Assembly: GCA_958295775.1 (NCBI GenBank)
Contig: CATQHC010000009.1
Location: forward strand, 620,001 to 684,000
DNA from: Chloroflexota bacterium
Lineage (GTDB): Bacteria; Chloroflexota; UBA11872; VXOZ01
DNA: 64,000 bases
Direction of reading: 5' to 3'
Within the stretch, counting starts at the first letter, position 1. Each line of letters begins with the position of its first letter. The position numbers were made by a program, and so were the translations under genes. The notes beneath the pieces were generated by a model. The model made no database searches and had not been told where the DNA came from. It saw only the letters and a list, made by a program, of their open reading frames with translations. Positions 54,777 to 62,648 of this stretch are shown one piece after another.

Positions 54777-55739
54777 ATGGAGTATCGCAATCTGGGAACC
54801 GCCGGTGTCAAGGTCTCGCCGTTGTGGCTGGGGACCGCCTACTTTAATACGCGTATCGCCGAAGAGGATGGGGCGGCGTTGATTCACGCCGCGCTCGACG
54901 CAGGCATCAACGTGGTGGACACGGCGAATGCCTACTCGGAACCCCGCGGCTACGCCGAAACGATTGTGGGCAAAGCCATCAAAGACTGCCGCGACAACGT
55001 GGTGCTGGCCACGAAAGTCTTCCACCCCATGGGCGACGGTCCCAACGACCGCGGCACCAGCCGCTACCACATCATGGAGCAGGTGCATGCGAGCCTGCGG
55101 CGGCTCAACACCGACCGCATCGACCTCTACCAACTTCACCGGCCTGATCCGGAAGTGCCGATCGAGGAGACAATGCGGACGCTCGAAGATTTGCGGCGTC
55201 AGGGCAAGATTCTCTATTTCGGCACCTCGAAGTTTGCCGGCTGGCAACTCTGCGAAGCCATGTGGACTGCCGATCGCCTCGGGCTCGCGCCCATCGTCTC
55301 GGAACAGCCCCCTTACAGTATCTTCAACCGCGCCATCGAGGCGGAAGTGCTGCCGTTCACCCGCAAGTACGGCATCGGTGTCGTGCCCTTCAGCCCTTTG
55401 GCCGGCGGCTGGCTCACCGGCAAGTACCGCCGCGACGAAGCCGCTCCTGCCGATTCGCGCTTCGCGGACCGCAGCATGGATTTTGGCACTGCAACGTACG
55501 CGCCGCACTTCGATGCGCTCGAAGCCTTGGAAGCAATGTCCGCGGCGAGAGGCGTCACCTTGAGTCAGTTTGGTCTTGCCTGGCTGCTGGCTCAACCCGG
55601 CATCACCGCGCCCATTATCGGCCCGCGCACCTTGGCGCAACTGCAAGACAATCTTGGCGCGCTTGAGATCGAGTTGACCGCCGACGAATGCGCTGCCGTT
55701 GACGACATCGTTCCTCCGGCTAGCGAACTCGTAAGCTGA
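54777..55739 (+). CDS. Aldo/keto reductase
   Basis: 320 residues. The catalytic tetrad is visible as Asp in VVDTANAYSE, Tyr in the same motif, Lys in VVLATKVF, and His in YQLHRPDPEV. TAxxYSxxRGxAExxVGxAI and the C-terminal TAPIIGPRTLAQLQDNLGAL (NADPH-binding) complete the family. It reduces aldehydes or ketones with NADPH; the sequence fits the potassium channel beta/YajO-like group with broad substrates. ATG 54777 has AAGGAG upstream. It is followed within 150 bases by the acetyltransferase gene. Confidence 0.9.
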   Translation: MEYRNLGTAGVKVSPLWLGTAYFNTRIAEEDGAALIHAALDAGINVVDTANAYSEPRGYAETIVGKAIKDCRDNVVLATKVFHPMGDGPNDRGTSRYHIMEQVHASLRRLNTDRIDLYQLHRPDPEVPIEETMRTLEDLRRQGKILYFGTSKFAGWQLCEAMWTADRLGLAPIVSEQPPYSIFNRAIEAEVLPFTRKYGIGVVPFSPLAGGWLTGKYRRDEAAPADSRFADRSMDFGTATYAPHFDALEALEAMSAARGVTLSQFGLAWLLAQPGITAPIIGPRTLAQLQDNLGALEIELTADECAAVDDIVPPASELVS

Positions 55740-55888
55740 CGGCACTGCACAAAGCTATGCAGCTCGCACGAGGACGTTGCGAGGGCGAGCGGGAAAGGAC
55801 GCTGCCTGTGGGGTCAACTGACAGCGCGAAACGTGCCGCCCAACGGCAGAAGTCTGCGGTGGAGGTCGAAGCGGCAGCGGGCGGTTAC

Positions 55889-56725
55889 ATGGACCACGAG
55901 CCGGGCGATCCTTCAATTCACGTTACGCGGAAAGGCGTGGCTGCCGCCTTGCGTGCAACCGGCCTGGGCCCAGGCGATACGGTGCTGTTCCATAGCTCCC
56001 TAAGCAGCATGGGCACTGTGGTGGGTGGCGCGGACGCCGTCATCGATGGCTTCCTAGATGCGGTGGGTCCCGCAGGCACCGTCGCGGCGCCGACGTTGAG
56101 TTCATGGCGCGAACTGCGTGAAAAGCGCCGGGTTTGGGACCTGTGGAGCATCTCGGATACGCCCACCTATTGCGGACTGATACCGGAGACTTTCCGCCGC
56201 CGGCCGGAAGCGTACCGCAGTAACCACTATTCCCACTCGGTAAGCGCAATCGGCCCGCGGGCTGAAGAGCTCACCGCAAACCACGGCCAATCCGGCCTGC
56301 GCGAGAGTCCCTGGGGCTCAGGCGCATTCGCCGTGCAGAGTCCCTGGCAGCGTTTCTACGATTGGAATGTCTTCTATTGCCTCATAGGTGTCAACTGCCA
56401 GCGCCTCACGATGGTGCACTTTGTTGAGACCCACCTGGTACACCGGACGCTGGCGCGCGCTGCTCCTGACCGCCGCCAGGCGTTGCTCGCGCAGGTGCGC
56501 GGCTGGACGAGCGACGGCATCTGGGCCAGTATCGGCACCGATAAGCGCTTGGTTGCGGAAGAGATCTTCAGGGAAAAGGGGTTGCTGCACTTCGGCAGTA
56601 TCGGCTCCGCCCGCCTGCGCTACATGCGCATTCAGCCGGTCGTGGCTGCATGGATTGCGCTGGCGGAAAATGATCCGGCCTACTGGTGTTCGGAGGGATT
56701 CGTACGCTGGTTGGACAACACTTAG
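55889..56725 (+). CDS. AAC(3)/YokD-family N-acetyltransferase
   Basis: 278 residues with VLFHSSLSSMGTVVGGADAVIDGFLDAVGPAGTVAAPTLSSW, the acetyl-CoA binding start of the aminoglycoside 3-N-acetyltransferase family, then GLIPETFRRRPEAYRSNHYSHSVSAIGPRAEEL with the catalytic His and HFGSIGSARLRYM at the end. In environmental bacteria most members are not resistance enzymes but acetylate other amines. ATG 55889 (MDHEPGDPSIHVT) starts the family homology; the frame is open upstream from 55757. The true start is not certain. Confidence 0.8.
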   Translation: MDHEPGDPSIHVTRKGVAAALRATGLGPGDTVLFHSSLSSMGTVVGGADAVIDGFLDAVGPAGTVAAPTLSSWRELREKRRVWDLWSISDTPTYCGLIPETFRRRPEAYRSNHYSHSVSAIGPRAEELTANHGQSGLRESPWGSGAFAVQSPWQRFYDWNVFYCLIGVNCQRLTMVHFVETHLVHRTLARAAPDRRQALLAQVRGWTSDGIWASIGTDKRLVAEEIFREKGLLHFGSIGSARLRYMRIQPVVAAWIALAENDPAYWCSEGFVRWLDNT

Positions 56726-56943
56726 CTAGAGTCTAATCCCTAGTCACTCTTAGCTAATCGCCGGAAGTTGATCCAGTAGACGGTCGGCGCGTCTCGCTGG
56801 GCTATCCGAACGACCATCCGTCACCCCTCTCCGGGCCGGACGTGACACTCTCTAGCCATAGGGCCCTCTAGGTTCTTTTACAAGAGGCAGAGATTGGCAA
56901 TTACGGGCTTCCAGGAGTCAGCCGACTCTTTGGGGGGTGCGAG

Positions 56944-57333
56944 CTACACTTCATAGTCCAGCATCATGTCGTGCTCCTCGCCATGCCCAGCAGAAAATCC
57001 GCCGGTACCCGAAATCCCGGCGAGCTCGTTGGTACCCGATCCCGGGACGACCTCGTACTCCACATTGGCCTTTTCTCCGTCGTACGTCCCCGTGTGGCGC
57101 AGCACGAAGCTGCCGTTCCGCCCATCTAGGGTGCCCACAACCTTCTCAAAACCTGTGAACGATACGATCCCACTGTCGAGATGCGTCATAACGTACATTA
57201 GATTGCCTGTCCCGGACAGATCACCGTGGAAAGACTTCCTTATGTGCGCCCGGGTCAGCTTTGGTCCGTCCTCCGGTTCGTCGAATGACTCCTCGTCCCA
57301 GCTAATGTGCTTGAACGTGGCTTTTGTGAGCAT
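56944..57333 (-). CDS. DUF3224 domain protein
   Basis: 129 residues of a beta-barrel type: KATFKHISWDEESFDEP, HIRKSFHGDLSGTGNLMYV, GIVSFTGFEKVVGTLDGRNGSFVLRHTGTYD, and GSGTNELAGISGTGGFSAGHGEEHDMMLDY. DUF3224 proteins form a lipocalin-like barrel of unknown ligand. ATG 57333 has GAGGAGAAG upstream; an extension to 57378 is unlikely. Confidence 0.8.
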   Translation of the reverse strand: MLTKATFKHISWDEESFDEPEDGPKLTRAHIRKSFHGDLSGTGNLMYVMTHLDSGIVSFTGFEKVVGTLDGRNGSFVLRHTGTYDGEKANVEYEVVPGSGTNELAGISGTGGFSAGHGEEHDMMLDYEV

Positions 57334-57569
57334 CTTCTTCTCCTCAATTGGATGGAAATGAGCGTCACTGCCATGCACGCTACCTTGTGTCTGCAGTCGT
57401 TGTCACTTGCTAGACGCATACGCTCTGCTCAATCAGGCGTCCGACACAGATGTCCATAAGGCATGGCGGTCAGACGACGGCAGAGTACGCAACACTTACG
57501 CCAAACCATAGCCGTTCATGCTTCGGCTAGAGCTTTGCAAATACCACCCGGCACGAACGGCTTCTATTC

Positions 57570-58364
57570 TCACATGCCCTCGAGGGCAGCCAAGAACGCA
57601 TCCGACGCAATCGTCCCCGCAATGTCGCGCAATTCAAACTGGTGAATCATCACACTAGTAGCCGCAAGCGTCGGATACGTGTCACTCGCCTCCACGCCGG
57701 TGGTAGCGTCACGCAATAGCACCAGCGCGTAGCCGCGTTCGCGCATTGCCCGCATGCCGTAATTGCGGTCCGGCACGCAGATGTTGGTGGCAAAGCCAAC
57801 GTAGAAGAGGTAGCGGATGCCCCGCGCACGGCAAAGCCGGTGGAGTTGGTCGCCCGTGGCAATCACATAGTCATCGGTCTGCGGCAAGACAGACGGATGG
57901 ATGGAACGGCCGCGGTCGATGCGGTCGAGCTGCTCCTGGTGCAGGCCGCTGCGCCGTGCCTGCAAGTGCGCCCACTCCCCTCGTCGTTGCGCAAAATCCG
58001 GAGGCGGCCAGTCCGGCGCCGCCGGAGTTGCCGGCTCCTCCTCGTCCGCCGCCTCTGCCGGCCAGAACTGCCGAAACTTCTCAGCCACCGGCGGTGACGG
58101 CGCATGCACCACCACCATGTCCGCCATGCGGGCCGCTTCCAGCACCGGCCGTATCGTCTCCGCGCAGATGCGCTCGGCGCGCTCCTGAAAACTCTCGACG
58201 ATGATCCGGTCCCAGCAGTCCACGAGCACCAGCGCCGCCTGTTCCGGCCGAATGCTCACGGGTAAATTGACATAGCCGAAGTGCTCTTCCCGGTAGGGCA
58301 AGTGCGGCGGATTTGGCTCGTGAACAATGTGGCGGACTGAGAAGTGTATCGAAGATTCGCTCAT
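57570..58364 (-). CDS. Isochorismatase-family cysteine hydrolase
   Basis: 264 residues. The catalytic triad is likely Asp in ALVLVDCWDR, a Lys or Arg in the middle region and Cys in YVGFATNICVPDRNYGMR. The family hydrolyses vinyl ethers or amides such as isochorismate, nicotinamide or N-carbamoylsarcosine. An unusual acidic insertion EAADEEEPATPAAPDWPPPDF (about residues 120-140) is seen between the two conserved parts. ATG 58364 was chosen as first Met. With the creatininase-family gene at 47 kb it suggests amide or carbamoyl degradation. Confidence 0.8.
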   Translation of the reverse strand: MSESSIHFSVRHIVHEPNPPHLPYREEHFGYVNLPVSIRPEQAALVLVDCWDRIIVESFQERAERICAETIRPVLEAARMADMVVVHAPSPPVAEKFRQFWPAEAADEEEPATPAAPDWPPPDFAQRRGEWAHLQARRSGLHQEQLDRIDRGRSIHPSVLPQTDDYVIATGDQLHRLCRARGIRYLFYVGFATNICVPDRNYGMRAMRERGYALVLLRDATTGVEASDTYPTLAATSVMIHQFELRDIAGTIASDAFLAALEGM

Positions 58365-58425
58365 GACGCGCGCGTCCTTAGAAAGACCTACACAACTAAT
58401 CGGCTAAAGGTGACGTATCCCTTCT

Positions 58426-58482
58426 CCATTGAAGGAGAGGGCTAGAGCCTGCCCCGTACGTGATACGGGGGTGAGTGTGGGA
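58426..58482. repeat. 'CCTTCTCC...GGAGAGGG' repeat fragment
   Basis: Near 58427-58443 CCTTCTCC and GGAGAGGG pair, followed by CCCCGTACGTGATACGGGGGTGAG, which pairs again (CCCCGTA with TACGGGG). It matches the CTCTCCC repeat type at 27.7 and 62.3 kb. Confidence 0.6.
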
Positions 58483-58553
58483 ACCGCAATAAATTCAGCC
58501 TGGCTAACTAACTTGGAGGTTTTACTTGGGAAAGTCTTCAAGCATAGTACCCC

Positions 58554-59534
58554 CTAAAACGGCGTATGTACCCCTAGTTCTCGACCTAGTCCCTGGAGGG
58601 CCTCCGCGTGCTCAGGGCCGATAGGCACACCCTCTTTGCGCCACTGCCGTTCGCGCCGGGCCTCCATGCCGCCGGCGACTTCCGTGTCCGACTGGTTGGT
58701 TATCGGCGCAAGTTGGCGCACCTGGCGAATGTAGTCGTCAACCTCGCTCTTGAACTGAGCGAGCGGCAGGTAGTGGGAGACGTCGTGGGCAGTCATGAAC
58801 GAGCCCTGATTGGCGCCGGGCCATGTCCGTTTGGCCCGCTCCGGGGCGGAAGGAACGCCGCAGAGAAACCCGCCGAGAATCTGGCAGAACGAACCCAGCC
58901 CGATGCTGCGATACGTGGCGCTGGGCGCCAGCATCTCTATCGCTTTCACATGGGGCTCGCCGTCGTAAAGGTCATGAACAGCGCCAAAGTCGGCAATAAT
59001 CGGCGGTTCTTCACCTGCAGGCGCGGCAAAACTCATGGGCGAACCACCGGCGGCGTGACGATGGGGCGCGCCCGGCCGCATCTGCAATTGCGCGCCGGAG
59101 GTTACGTAAGCTATCAGGTCCGCGTTTACAATCACCCGCGACCATAACCCCGCCGCACCAAAGTGTCCATGGTTGCGCGTAGTCACGTTGGCTACACCGT
59201 GCTCTTTCGCCTTTTGCACTGCTAAGTTAGCCGCCGCGAACGAAGGGAAATAACCTAGGCCGCCGTCGCCATCGACGGTCGCCGTAACCGCGGTCTCGCT
59301 CACCACCCGGACATCCGGCGTTACGTTGAGGTCCTTATTCTGGAAATGCCGCACGTAGGCCACGGTCTGGCGCGTACCGTGGCTAAAGACACCGCGCAGG
59401 TCGTTGGCCGTCAGCCACCCGGCCATCTGCTGCGCGTGCGCATCCGACATACCAACCGCGAGAAAGCAGCCCTTTACAAACGCCTCCATCGGCGCGGCTT
59501 GGACGCGGATGAAGGTTTCAGGCGGTGTGTTCAT
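58554..59534 (-). CDS. Ldh-family oxidoreductase (malate/L-lactate dehydrogenase type 2)
   Basis: 326 residues of the NAD(P)-dependent Ldh/YlbC-type family: ANDLRGVFSHGTRQ with catalytic His, VDGDGGLGYFPSFAAANLAVQKAKEHGVANVTTRNHGHFGAAG, and SPMSFAAPAGEEPPIIADF. It oxidises a 2-hydroxy acid, for example malate, lactate or ureidoglycolate. AGAGGAG lies before ATG 59534. The C-terminal EHAEALQGLGRELGV matches the family end. Confidence 0.88.
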   Translation of the reverse strand: MNTPPETFIRVQAAPMEAFVKGCFLAVGMSDAHAQQMAGWLTANDLRGVFSHGTRQTVAYVRHFQNKDLNVTPDVRVVSETAVTATVDGDGGLGYFPSFAAANLAVQKAKEHGVANVTTRNHGHFGAAGLWSRVIVNADLIAYVTSGAQLQMRPGAPHRHAAGGSPMSFAAPAGEEPPIIADFGAVHDLYDGEPHVKAIEMLAPSATYRSIGLGSFCQILGGFLCGVPSAPERAKRTWPGANQGSFMTAHDVSHYLPLAQFKSEVDDYIRQVRQLAPITNQSDTEVAGGMEARRERQWRKEGVPIGPEHAEALQGLGRELGVHTPF

Positions 59535-59583
59535 TGGTAGCTCCTCTGGGTGGACTGATCGTGCAATTGAACACTATGCCTCC

Positions 59584-60948
59584 TCATTTTGAGGAGACTT
59601 GAAGGTGACAGCCTTTACATGCAGGGCTGATTGGCATCAGCTTGTTCCTTCTTTCGCAAACACTACAGCCGTATTTGCCAAAGATCCACAATGCCGGGTC
59701 CAACGCCGCGCAGGTGCCGGCTATGCCTGGCGGACCGCCAATACGTGCTGCTGCAATGGCCTCGCGCCATGCCGAGTGGATGATTGGCTTCGCCTTTCCA
59801 ACACTTAATTCGCCTGTATCCGTCACCCCAAGGTTTTCGGTGACGCGCTTAATGTGAACATCAACGGCGACGGGGATTGTGTCAATGTTGCTGATTGTAG
59901 CGCCGCCGGGAGCTGCGAGAATTCGGACCCACATCGGCCCAATTTTTGGACCTCTTAACTGCGGGAACCGGTTCTTACCGGCGCTCTTGCTCTGCAACTC
60001 ACGTAGCAATTCATGAGCATCACCAACACCGCCCTCAATTGCCCGGGATACCGGGCCATCCCCAGATGCCAAGCTGGAGGCAATTGTGCTCCATGCCTCA
60101 GAATCCGGCCCGTGGCGCTGGCTAACCCTGTAGCTTGCTAGTGTTTCCCGTATTATGTCAATTGGGATGGCTGCCATTCTAGCAGGTTCGAACATTTCCG
60201 GTCTCGACCGAAACATCCTCAAACCGTTGTGCCACAAACTCATGGCGTCTCTTGCACGGTCCAGCGCCGTAATGAAGGTAAGGAACAACCGTATATCCCG
60301 ATCCGGTACTTCTGAAGCTCGCAGTTGCTCTGTGCACTCTACTTCGGGCATTCGTGACCACGTGCCACTCTGTTCCATGCCTCGTGACGATAGATCCAAC
60401 CCAGCGCCATAGAATTCGTTGGCTACTTTCTCGGCTAGTTGTGCGGCGCGCGAAACGTCCAATTCACTCGATGTAGAGCCTCTTTCACTCTTGCTGGAAC
60501 CCAATGTCAACTGCTCACTGTACCATCTGGGTTGCTGAAACAACCCAACATGTGCGAGCGGTCGGTGAACAACTGCGCGAGCCTCACTCAGCCCATCCAC
60601 CAATCCATACTTGACATACTCTTTGCCCGCATGGATCTCGACAATCTTTCCCGCCAATGCCGAGCTTGTCGACTCAATATCTCTCAAGACACGCTGCGAC
60701 CACGCGCGGCGTTCGGCAACCGTCAGATCGGATAGGGCCAAGTCATACGGAGCAATCTCGACATCTGGAGCCAAAAGCCCGTGCTTTGCGCTGAGAATGT
60801 ACCAGAGACAGCCAGACGCCTCTGCGTACCCGCGTCGCCAACGCCAGAGCGTCGAGTCATAGAGGTCTCTTGCCGGAGCTCCATGGCTGCGCTTTTTCTT
60901 CAAGCATCCGACCAGAATGAGATCCGGCCTCGGGAGTTGATTGCTCAT
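59584..60948 (-). CDS. DUF6884-like domain fused to a HhH-GPD DNA glycosylase-like domain
   Basis: 454 residues. Residues 8-150 match DUF6884-type sequence (LILVGCLKKKRSHGAPARDLY, WYILSAKHGLLAPDVEIAPYDLAL). Residues 205-450 resemble a helix-hairpin-helix base-excision glycosylase: FLTFITALDRARDAMSLW, LRGPKIGPMWVRIL at the place of the LPGVGxKxA hairpin, and VAVDVHIKRVTENLGV where endonuclease III has VDTHVxRV with catalytic Asp (Asp 363 here). The end has Cys 413, 428, 431, 444 and 447, possibly an iron-sulphur or zinc site. It may excise a modified base. The combination is unusual; neither activity is proven. ATG 60948 is the first Met. Confidence 0.65.
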   Translation of the reverse strand: MSNQLPRPDLILVGCLKKKRSHGAPARDLYDSTLWRWRRGYAEASGCLWYILSAKHGLLAPDVEIAPYDLALSDLTVAERRAWSQRVLRDIESTSSALAGKIVEIHAGKEYVKYGLVDGLSEARAVVHRPLAHVGLFQQPRWYSEQLTLGSSKSERGSTSSELDVSRAAQLAEKVANEFYGAGLDLSSRGMEQSGTWSRMPEVECTEQLRASEVPDRDIRLFLTFITALDRARDAMSLWHNGLRMFRSRPEMFEPARMAAIPIDIIRETLASYRVSQRHGPDSEAWSTIASSLASGDGPVSRAIEGGVGDAHELLRELQSKSAGKNRFPQLRGPKIGPMWVRILAAPGGATISNIDTIPVAVDVHIKRVTENLGVTDTGELSVGKAKPIIHSAWREAIAAARIGGPPGIAGTCAALDPALWIFGKYGCSVCERRNKLMPISPACKGCHLQVSSK

Positions 60949-61016
60949 TAGTTAAGCCTGATTGTTCTTGCACGCACATCCGTGCCATCTCAGGGAATCC
61001 ATTGCGTGCTCAAGAT

Positions 61017-62180
61017 CTAAGTCTTCACTGCAGCCAGCCGTTCCATGGCCTCTTGCAGCCGGTCGGTGGGGCAGGCCAGCGAGATGCGGAAGTAGCCTTC
61101 GCCGGCGTCCCCGAAGCCGACGCCGGGAGTGATCACCAATCCGGCCTCGTCGAGCAGCCGCACCGAGAAGTCGATGGCGGAGATGCCCGCCGGTGTGGGC
61201 GACCACACGTAGAGGCTGGCTTTTGGCGTCTGCGCATTCAGACCCATGCCTGCCAGGGCGCTGAGGATCAGGTCGCGGCGTTCCTGATAGATGGCATTAC
61301 GCTCATCGATCCACGACTGCGGCGTCTCGTTCAGGGCCACCACGCCGGCCTCTTGGACCGCGCGGAAGATGCCGGAGTCTATGTTCGTTTTCACGCGGCC
61401 CAGCGCCTCGATGATGTCGGTGTTGCCCACGGCCATGCCGATGCGCCAGCCGGTCATGTTGTACGTCTTGGAGAGCGAGTGGAACTCGATGCCCACGTCC
61501 ATGGCGCCGTCCACTTCCAGGAAGCTCAGCGGCTTGTAGCCATCGAAGCAGACCTCGGTGTAGGCCGCATCATGGGCGATGATCAGGTCGTGCTCCTTGC
61601 CGAACGCCACACATTCCTCGAAGAACGAGCGCGGGGCCACCGCCGCCGTGGGGTTATTCGGGTAGCAAATCCAGAGCAGTTTGGCGCGTTTTATCACATC
61701 TTTGGGGATCGCCCCAAGGTCGGGCAAGAAATCGTTCTCCGCCCGCAACGGCACGTAGTAGGTCTCGCCATCGGAAAAGAGCGTGCCGGTGTGGTAGACC
61801 GGATAGCCGGGGTCGGTTGCCAGCACCACGTCGCCGGGGTCCACCACCGCCACGGGAAAGTGGGCGATGCCCTCCTTGGAGCCGATCAGCGAGACCACTT
61901 GGGTCTCAGGGTCGAGCTTCACGCCAAACCGCTGTCCGTACCACGCCGCCACCGCCTCGCGAAAGGCCGGCAGACCCTCGTATTCCGGGTACTGGTGGGT
62001 ATAAGGCTTGGCCGCGCCGGCAGCCAGCGCGTCGATCACGTGCTGCGGCGTGGGCAGATCGGGATCGCCGATGCCCAGCGAGATTACGTCCACGCCTTCT
62101 TTCCGCTTGGCGGCAATCCGCCGATCGACCTCGGCAAACAGATACGGCGGTAGTTTGGCAATCCGATTCGCAAAACGCAT
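61017..62180 (-). CDS. dapL: LL-diaminopimelate aminotransferase
   Basis: 387 residues of a class I/II PLP aminotransferase that makes LL-diaminopimelate directly from tetrahydrodipicolinate, a lysine route found in Chloroflexota and others. It has FANRIAKLPPYLFAEVDRR, DVISLGIGDPDLPTPQHVIDAL, NNPTAAVAPRSF and the PLP lysine in FHSLSKTYNMTGWRIG. The start matches DapL length. lysA lies 17 kb away. The gene is monocistronic, with a divergent repeat region upstream. Confidence 0.92.
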   Translation of the reverse strand: MRFANRIAKLPPYLFAEVDRRIAAKRKEGVDVISLGIGDPDLPTPQHVIDALAAGAAKPYTHQYPEYEGLPAFREAVAAWYGQRFGVKLDPETQVVSLIGSKEGIAHFPVAVVDPGDVVLATDPGYPVYHTGTLFSDGETYYVPLRAENDFLPDLGAIPKDVIKRAKLLWICYPNNPTAAVAPRSFFEECVAFGKEHDLIIAHDAAYTEVCFDGYKPLSFLEVDGAMDVGIEFHSLSKTYNMTGWRIGMAVGNTDIIEALGRVKTNIDSGIFRAVQEAGVVALNETPQSWIDERNAIYQERRDLILSALAGMGLNAQTPKASLYVWSPTPAGISAIDFSVRLLDEAGLVITPGVGFGDAGEGYFRISLACPTDRLQEAMERLAAVKT

Positions 62181-62286
62181 GTGTGCATCCTCTTTCGTGT
62201 GAGCGCGTGCTCAGCATGACCTCAAAGCAGACTCATGAGTGCCTTTGCGTAACCCGCCGAATTGGCTTACAGTCGGACAGAAGGTG

Positions 62287-62320
62287 CCCTCACCCTAACC
62301 CTCTCCCTCGGGGAGAGGGA
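62287..62320. repeat. 'CCCTAACCCTCTCCC...GGGAGAGGG' hairpin
   Basis: CCCTCTCCC and GGGGAGAGGG pair around CTC. It is a long-known style of intergenic repeat; related fragments occur at 1-75, 27.69 and 58.43 kb. Confidence 0.65.
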
Positions 62321-62534
62321 ACTTTCAGAGTTGTGGCGTTGATTCGCTGTCCGCGGGGCTTGGTTCAAGCAAGAGTCTCCTCGAGGAAGATTGGGGTTTT
62401 CCCAAGTGCAAAACAGTCGCAGTATACGGTATCACGAAATTGAAGGAGAGGGGTAGTTCCAGTGCTGTGCACGTGCCGTCAAGCTGAAGTGAAGAGTTGA
62501 ATTTGTCTTTGTGGTGGAATCTTGAGAAATGGTA

Positions 62535-62565
62535 TCCATGCTTCGACAAGCTCAGCACGAACGGA
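62535..62565 (-). repeat. Reverse copy of the TTCGTGCTGAGC..GTCGAA element
   Basis: The minus-strand sequence CCGTTCGTGCTGAGCTTGTCG AAGCATGGA matches 45895-45925 at nearly every base. The same element on opposite strands 17 kb apart shows it moves or is duplicated as a unit. Confidence 0.75.
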
Positions 62566-62648
62566 CGAGAAATGCTCTCGCAGTTGGCGACACTTGCCCC
62601 GGCACATGGCAACGTCTTACTGGCCTCTGCCCACGAATGCACCGTCCT

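Larger units (their letters stand above)
62181..62648. other. Intergenic stretch with repeats
   Basis: About 470 bases, no supported gene. It contains CCCTCACCCTAACCCTCTCCC followed by GGGGAGAGGG (62287-62320), and the reverse-strand copy of the TTCGTGCTGAGC element at 62535-62565. Confidence 0.55.
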
